Shown here: positions 6,910 to 9,548 of the stretch, in pieces
Numbering within the stretch: position 1 is the stretch's first letter
Layout of the letters: every line of letters begins with the position of its first letter
From: an uncultured Rhodobacter sp.
GTDB lineage: Bacteria > Pseudomonadota > Alphaproteobacteria > Rhodobacterales > Rhodobacteraceae
DNA: 9,548 nucleotides
Assembly (NCBI GenBank): GCA_937901435.1
Contig: CALGTJ010000075.1
Coordinates: 1-9,548, forward strand
Direction: 5' to 3'
The notes under the pieces: model-generated
The model's database searches: none
What the model saw: only the letters and a program-made list of their open reading frames with translations
Told to the model about the DNA's origin: nothing
Position numbers and translations under genes: made by a program

Positions 6910-7623
6910 TCAGAGCGTATCTTCAAGGCGGCAATTGACAAGAATTTCCGCGATTGCCGCGGTGTTTGGCAGCGCAATGACCATCGCCGCAACTTCAGCC
7001 AGATCGTCCGGGTCGATCATCTCGGCGCGGCCCACCTTGACCACATCCGCCGTCAGATCGGTAGCGACAAAACTGGGGCAGAGCGCCGTGACGCGCACCC
7101 CGTCTTCCCACCCGGCCTGACGCGTGGCATGGGTCAGCGCCATGATGGCGAATTTGGTCATGCCATAGGCGACGTTGCTGTTGCGGATGCGCTTTCCCGA
7201 CAGAGAGGACAGGTTGACGATGCGGCCTTGACCGCTGGCGCGCAGGTGCGGCAGGCAGGCGCGGGTCAGGAACAGCGGCCCCTTGACGTTGCTGGTCCAC
7301 AAGGCATCCAGATCGGCCTCGTCGCCGTCCTCTACTGAAAAGCTGTTCGAGGTTCCGGCGTTGTTCACCAGCGCGTCGATGCGGCCAAAGACAGACTGTG
7401 TCGCTGCGACCCAAGCGCTGTGCGTTGCGCGATCTGCGGCCTCATAGCGGGCGCAAAGCAGACGCTCACTCCCGATCGGGCTTAGCGCCTCCTCAAGTGC
7501 CGCGACGTCGCGCGCCCCGGCGCTGATGGTGTAGCCTTTGGCATGCAGCGCCAGCGCGATGGCCTTGCCAATCCCGCGCGACGCCCCCGAAATCATCACC
7601 ACGCGTCCTGTTGGGTCGATCAT
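6910..7623 (-). CDS. SDR-family NAD(P)-dependent oxidoreductase
   Basis: This is a classical short-chain dehydrogenase of 237 residues, expected to interconvert an alcohol and a carbonyl using NAD(H) or NADP(H) in the cytoplasm. It has the cofactor motif SGASRGIG (12-19), the NNAG motif (87-90), the catalytic Asn112, Ser140 in NLSSLSG, and the YxxxK pair Tyr153/Lys157 in YGMTK. Arg40-like positions after the second strand (GARDV) hint at NADP preference, but this is weak. The C-terminus, ALPNTAAIAEILVNCRLEDT, is typical of a common SDR subgroup. Its ATG lies three bases after the stop of the FAD oxidoreductase, and its AAGGA ribosome site lies inside the end of that gene, so the two are co-translated. 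It probably acts on a product of the flavoprotein or on the imported compound. Confidence 0.94.
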   Translation of the reverse strand: MIDPTGRVVMISGASRGIGKAIALALHAKGYTISAGARDVAALEEALSPIGSERLLCARYEAADRATHSAWVAATQSVFGRIDALVNNAGTSNSFSVEDGDEADLDALWTSNVKGPLFLTRACLPHLRASGQGRIVNLSSLSGKRIRNSNVAYGMTKFAIMALTHATRQAGWEDGVRVTALCPSFVATDLTADVVKVGRAEMIDPDDLAEVAAMVIALPNTAAIAEILVNCRLEDTL

Positions 7624-7626
7624 CTC

Positions 7627-8787
7627 TTAACGTCCTTTCATAGGGATAGTGTCCTGTGCCGATTTGCTGCTGTCAAACCGATTTACCGCAAAGGGCGCAA
7701 TGGCATGGTTGTTGCGCTTGCCCTCCAGCAGATCCGCAACAAGCGGGCCGATCAGGGGGGCCAGCGCAAAGCCATGCGCGGAAAAGCCGAAGGCGTGGAA
7801 CAGGCCGGGCATATGCGCGCTGTGGCCCAGATACGGCAGGCCATCGGGCGTCATGCCCTCTAGCCCGGTCCAGATCCGCGTGACCCGCGCGGCGCGCAGC
7901 TGCGGAAACACCGAGACTGCATTGGCCAGATTGGCGGCCGCCAACCCGGCGCGCGGCACGCCACGCTGAGGCCCATCCGGCCCTTGATGCACGTCACCCT
8001 CATAGGCCCCGCCAATCACCACTGATCCTGCCGCTGTCTGTTTCAGCGACAGCTTGCGGCCCTGTGATCCGACCACAGGATCGACAAATGCGGGCATCCG
8101 CGCCGTCACGATCATCTGAAGCGCTGCTGTGCGCAAGGGCATCGTGCCTTCGGCAAGCCCCGCAATCCGGTCGCCCCATGCCCCGGCTGTATTGACGACC
8201 AACGTTGCCTCGACAGCGCCCGCCGAGGTTACAAGGCGCAGCCCGCCTGTGGTCCGCTCTACCCCCGTGACCCGCGTGCCTTCGCGGATCTGGACACCGG
8301 CCTGCGCATTGGCGTGACGCCATGCGTGAGAGGTCGCGAGCGAATCGGCAAACCCGTCATCCTCGACGCTAAGCGCGCCCAGACAGTGATCGGCAATCGC
8401 CGGTATCCGCGCCCTCACCTCGGCCCGGCTCAGCAGGCGTTCATGATCGAACCCCAGTGCTGCGGTCATGGCCGCCCGTTCTTCCAGCGCCTGCATCGCG
8501 GCGGCGTCCTCGGCCACCCGGATCTGGCCAGAGCGTTTGAACCCGCAGTCCCGCCCAAGCCGCTGCGCCAGCCCGTCCCACAATGGCAGGGCGGCTCGGG
8601 TCAGGGCAATCTCTGCGGGGTGACGGTTAAGGCTGCGCACACCGCCCGCGCTGGCCGAAGAGGCATGGCGCGCGCAACTCTCCGCCTCAAGGATCACCAC
8701 GTTCATGCCACGCGTCCGGGCCTCCAGCGCGACAGACAGACCCATCAGGCCCCCGCCGATCACCGCCAGATCAGGCCGTTGCGTCAC
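7627..8787 (-). CDS. FAD-dependent oxidoreductase, DAO fold (opine oxidase B / HcnC type)
   Basis: This flavoprotein is predicted to oxidise the C-N bond of an amine, amino acid or opine. From the GTG at 8787 it has 386 residues, normal for glycine oxidase, sarcosine oxidase-beta, OoxB and HcnC proteins. The N-terminus carries DLAVIGGGLMGLSVALEA with the FAD motif GGGLMG (11-16) and the acidic E34 at the end of strand two. The C-terminus has WTGLEGMTPDGLPYLG and AFGFSAHGFALAP (from about residue 304), the conserved FAD-closing block of the fold. The upstream gene's TGA overlaps this GTG (GTGA), which argues for this start. A longer version from 8931 would add 48 low-complexity residues overlapping the upstream gene, and is rejected. 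Pairing with the upstream BFD-type subunit points to a two-subunit or larger membrane-independent complex. Substrate is not determined. Confidence 0.9.
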   Translation of the reverse strand: MTQRPDLAVIGGGLMGLSVALEARTRGMNVVILEAESCARHASSASAGGVRSLNRHPAEIALTRAALPLWDGLAQRLGRDCGFKRSGQIRVAEDAAAMQALEERAAMTAALGFDHERLLSRAEVRARIPAIADHCLGALSVEDDGFADSLATSHAWRHANAQAGVQIREGTRVTGVERTTGGLRLVTSAGAVEATLVVNTAGAWGDRIAGLAEGTMPLRTAALQMIVTARMPAFVDPVVGSQGRKLSLKQTAAGSVVIGGAYEGDVHQGPDGPQRGVPRAGLAAANLANAVSVFPQLRAARVTRIWTGLEGMTPDGLPYLGHSAHMPGLFHAFGFSAHGFALAPLIGPLVADLLEGKRNNHAIAPFAVNRFDSSKSAQDTIPMKGR

Positions 8788-9548
8788 GACGGAGGCGCGT
8801 CTTTTGGCGCGGGCTCCAGATAGTCGGAAATCAGCGTTGGTTTCAGGGGCGGGCGGATTCGCAGCGCGCCTGCGTCCTGTGACGTCGATTGCATGGCCTC
8901 TGCCACGATCCGGGTCAGGGGATTGCCGCAAATCCGGCCCTGACAGGCCCCCATGCCGCAGCGGGTAAACGTCTTGACCCGGTTCGGGCCTGTCGCGCCG
9001 TCGGCAATCGCCTCGAGGATTCGGGTCAGGGTCACCGCCTCACAGCGGCATACCAGCGTGCTGTCCGCCACCTCGCCCTGCGCAAAGGCGGTTACGGGCA
9101 GGGGCGCGAAAAGCCTGTCGATCAGCGCGCGCGCCGGGGCCCGCCTTGCGATGCGTTTTTTCAGCGGATAGAGGTGGGTGCGCGCTTCCTTGGCCGCCAG
9201 CGCGCCCAAAGCCCGCGCCACATCCAGCCCCGCCAGCGTTCCGCGCATCCCTGCCACCTCTGCGCCGGCAATCCCGGCCCCGTCGCCCGCGACCCAGACC
9301 GAGGGCGCGCTGGTCCTACCTTCTGGTGTGACGCGCGCGGCAAAGGCCTGTTGCGCCGCGCTCCAGTCATGGTCAAGCGCCAGAAGCCGGGTAAGTTGCG
9401 TGTTCGGGATGACCCCGTCATGCACCGCCAGCAGCGCACAGGGCAGCTGCACCGTTTTGCCACCCGTCTCAAAGGCGACCTTCTCTATGCCCTCACTGCC
9501 CATGGCCCGCAATCGGGCGACATTGCGATGCCAGACCACGCCGCTGCG
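8784..9548 (-). CDS. FAD/NAD(P)-binding oxidoreductase with C-terminal BFD-like 2Fe-2S domain (opine oxidase A / HcnB type), partial
   Basis: Only the C-terminal 250 or so residues are visible. The frame is open to the right edge, so the N-terminal dinucleotide fold lies outside the window. The visible part has SVWVAGDGAGIAGAEVAG (coding about 9245-9300), a second FAD/NAD(P) motif of pyridine-nucleotide-disulphide oxidoreductases. It ends in an iron-sulphur domain with CRCE (about 9042-9050) and CGMGACQGRIC (about 8928-8960). The arrangement C-x-C, 27 residues, C-x4-C is the ligand set of the bacterioferritin-associated-ferredoxin-like domain found in HcnB, OoxA and related alpha subunits. 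The stop overlaps the GTG of the partner flavoprotein, so the two are probably made in equal amounts. It would carry electrons between the flavins. A third small 2Fe-2S subunit, usual in these complexes, may lie beyond the right edge. Confidence 0.9.
   Translation of the reverse strand, partial: RSGVVWHRNVARLRAMGSEGIEKVAFETGGKTVQLPCALLAVHDGVIPNTQLTRLLALDHDWSAAQQAFAARVTPEGRTSAPSVWVAGDGAGIAGAEVAGMRGTLAGLDVARALGALAAKEARTHLYPLKKRIARRAPARALIDRLFAPLPVTAFAQGEVADSTLVCRCEAVTLTRILEAIADGATGPNRVKTFTRCGMGACQGRICGNPLTRIVAEAMQSTSQDAGALRIRPPLKPTLISDYLEPAPKDAPPS

Noticed and set aside
7627..8931. Longer version of the FAD oxidoreductase starting at 8931
   Set aside because: The added N-terminal residues are Arg/Pro/Ala-rich and overlap the coding sequence of the upstream gene by about 145 bases. 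The GTG at 8787 starts directly before the FAD motif and overlaps the upstream stop as GTGA.

Overview
The window looks like the chromosome of an alphaproteobacterium, probably Rhodobacteraceae/Roseobacter-like. This is inferred from the high GC content, the style of the proteins and the gene order; nothing in the window proves the taxonomy. No rRNA, tRNA or CRISPR array was seen.

Left part (1-1485): an accessory, partly decayed region. At the left edge, on the minus strand, is what looks like the damaged N-terminus of a short-chain dehydrogenase (SDR). It diverges from an intact TetR-family regulator (189-794, plus strand). The intergenic strip between them carries two copies of the inverted repeat TACC-N4-GGTA with centres 43 bp apart, which are good candidates for the regulator's own operators. 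After the regulator come about 690 bp with no intact gene. They contain a fragment of about 100 bp from the C-terminal end of an IS66-type transposase and otherwise undiagnosed, probably degraded sequence.

Right part (1486-9548): one long minus-strand operon, read from right to left. Its order is: (1) the C-terminal part of an FAD/NAD(P)-binding oxidoreductase with a BFD-like 2Fe-2S domain, of the opine oxidase A / HcnB type, running off the right edge; (2) an FAD-dependent amine oxidoreductase of the DAO fold, opine oxidase B / HcnC type, whose probable GTG start overlaps the previous stop; (3) an SDR oxidoreductase three bases downstream; (4) a periplasmic solute-binding protein of the dipeptide/opine class (SBP_bac_5), broken by a one-base deletion; (5) and (6) two permeases of the DppB/DppC (GsiC/GsiD) type; (7) a single fused ATPase carrying both nucleotide-binding domains (GsiA type). 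The permease and ATPase genes overlap by one to four bases. A strong terminator-like hairpin lies between the binding protein and the permeases, and a perfect 14-bp palindrome lies just upstream of the binding-protein gene.

Taken together, the operon looks like an uptake-and-oxidation module. The ABC importer would bring in a small peptide-, opine- or N-substituted amino-acid-like compound, and the two flavoprotein subunits would oxidise its C-N bond. The SDR would reduce or oxidise a carbonyl or alcohol product. The substrate cannot be read from the sequence. The importer may be non-functional because of the frameshift, unless that is a sequencing error. I see no wholly new system. The most informative observations are the frameshift, the TetR operator pair with its decayed SDR partner, and the coupling of an opine-oxidase-like enzyme to a peptide/opine importer.
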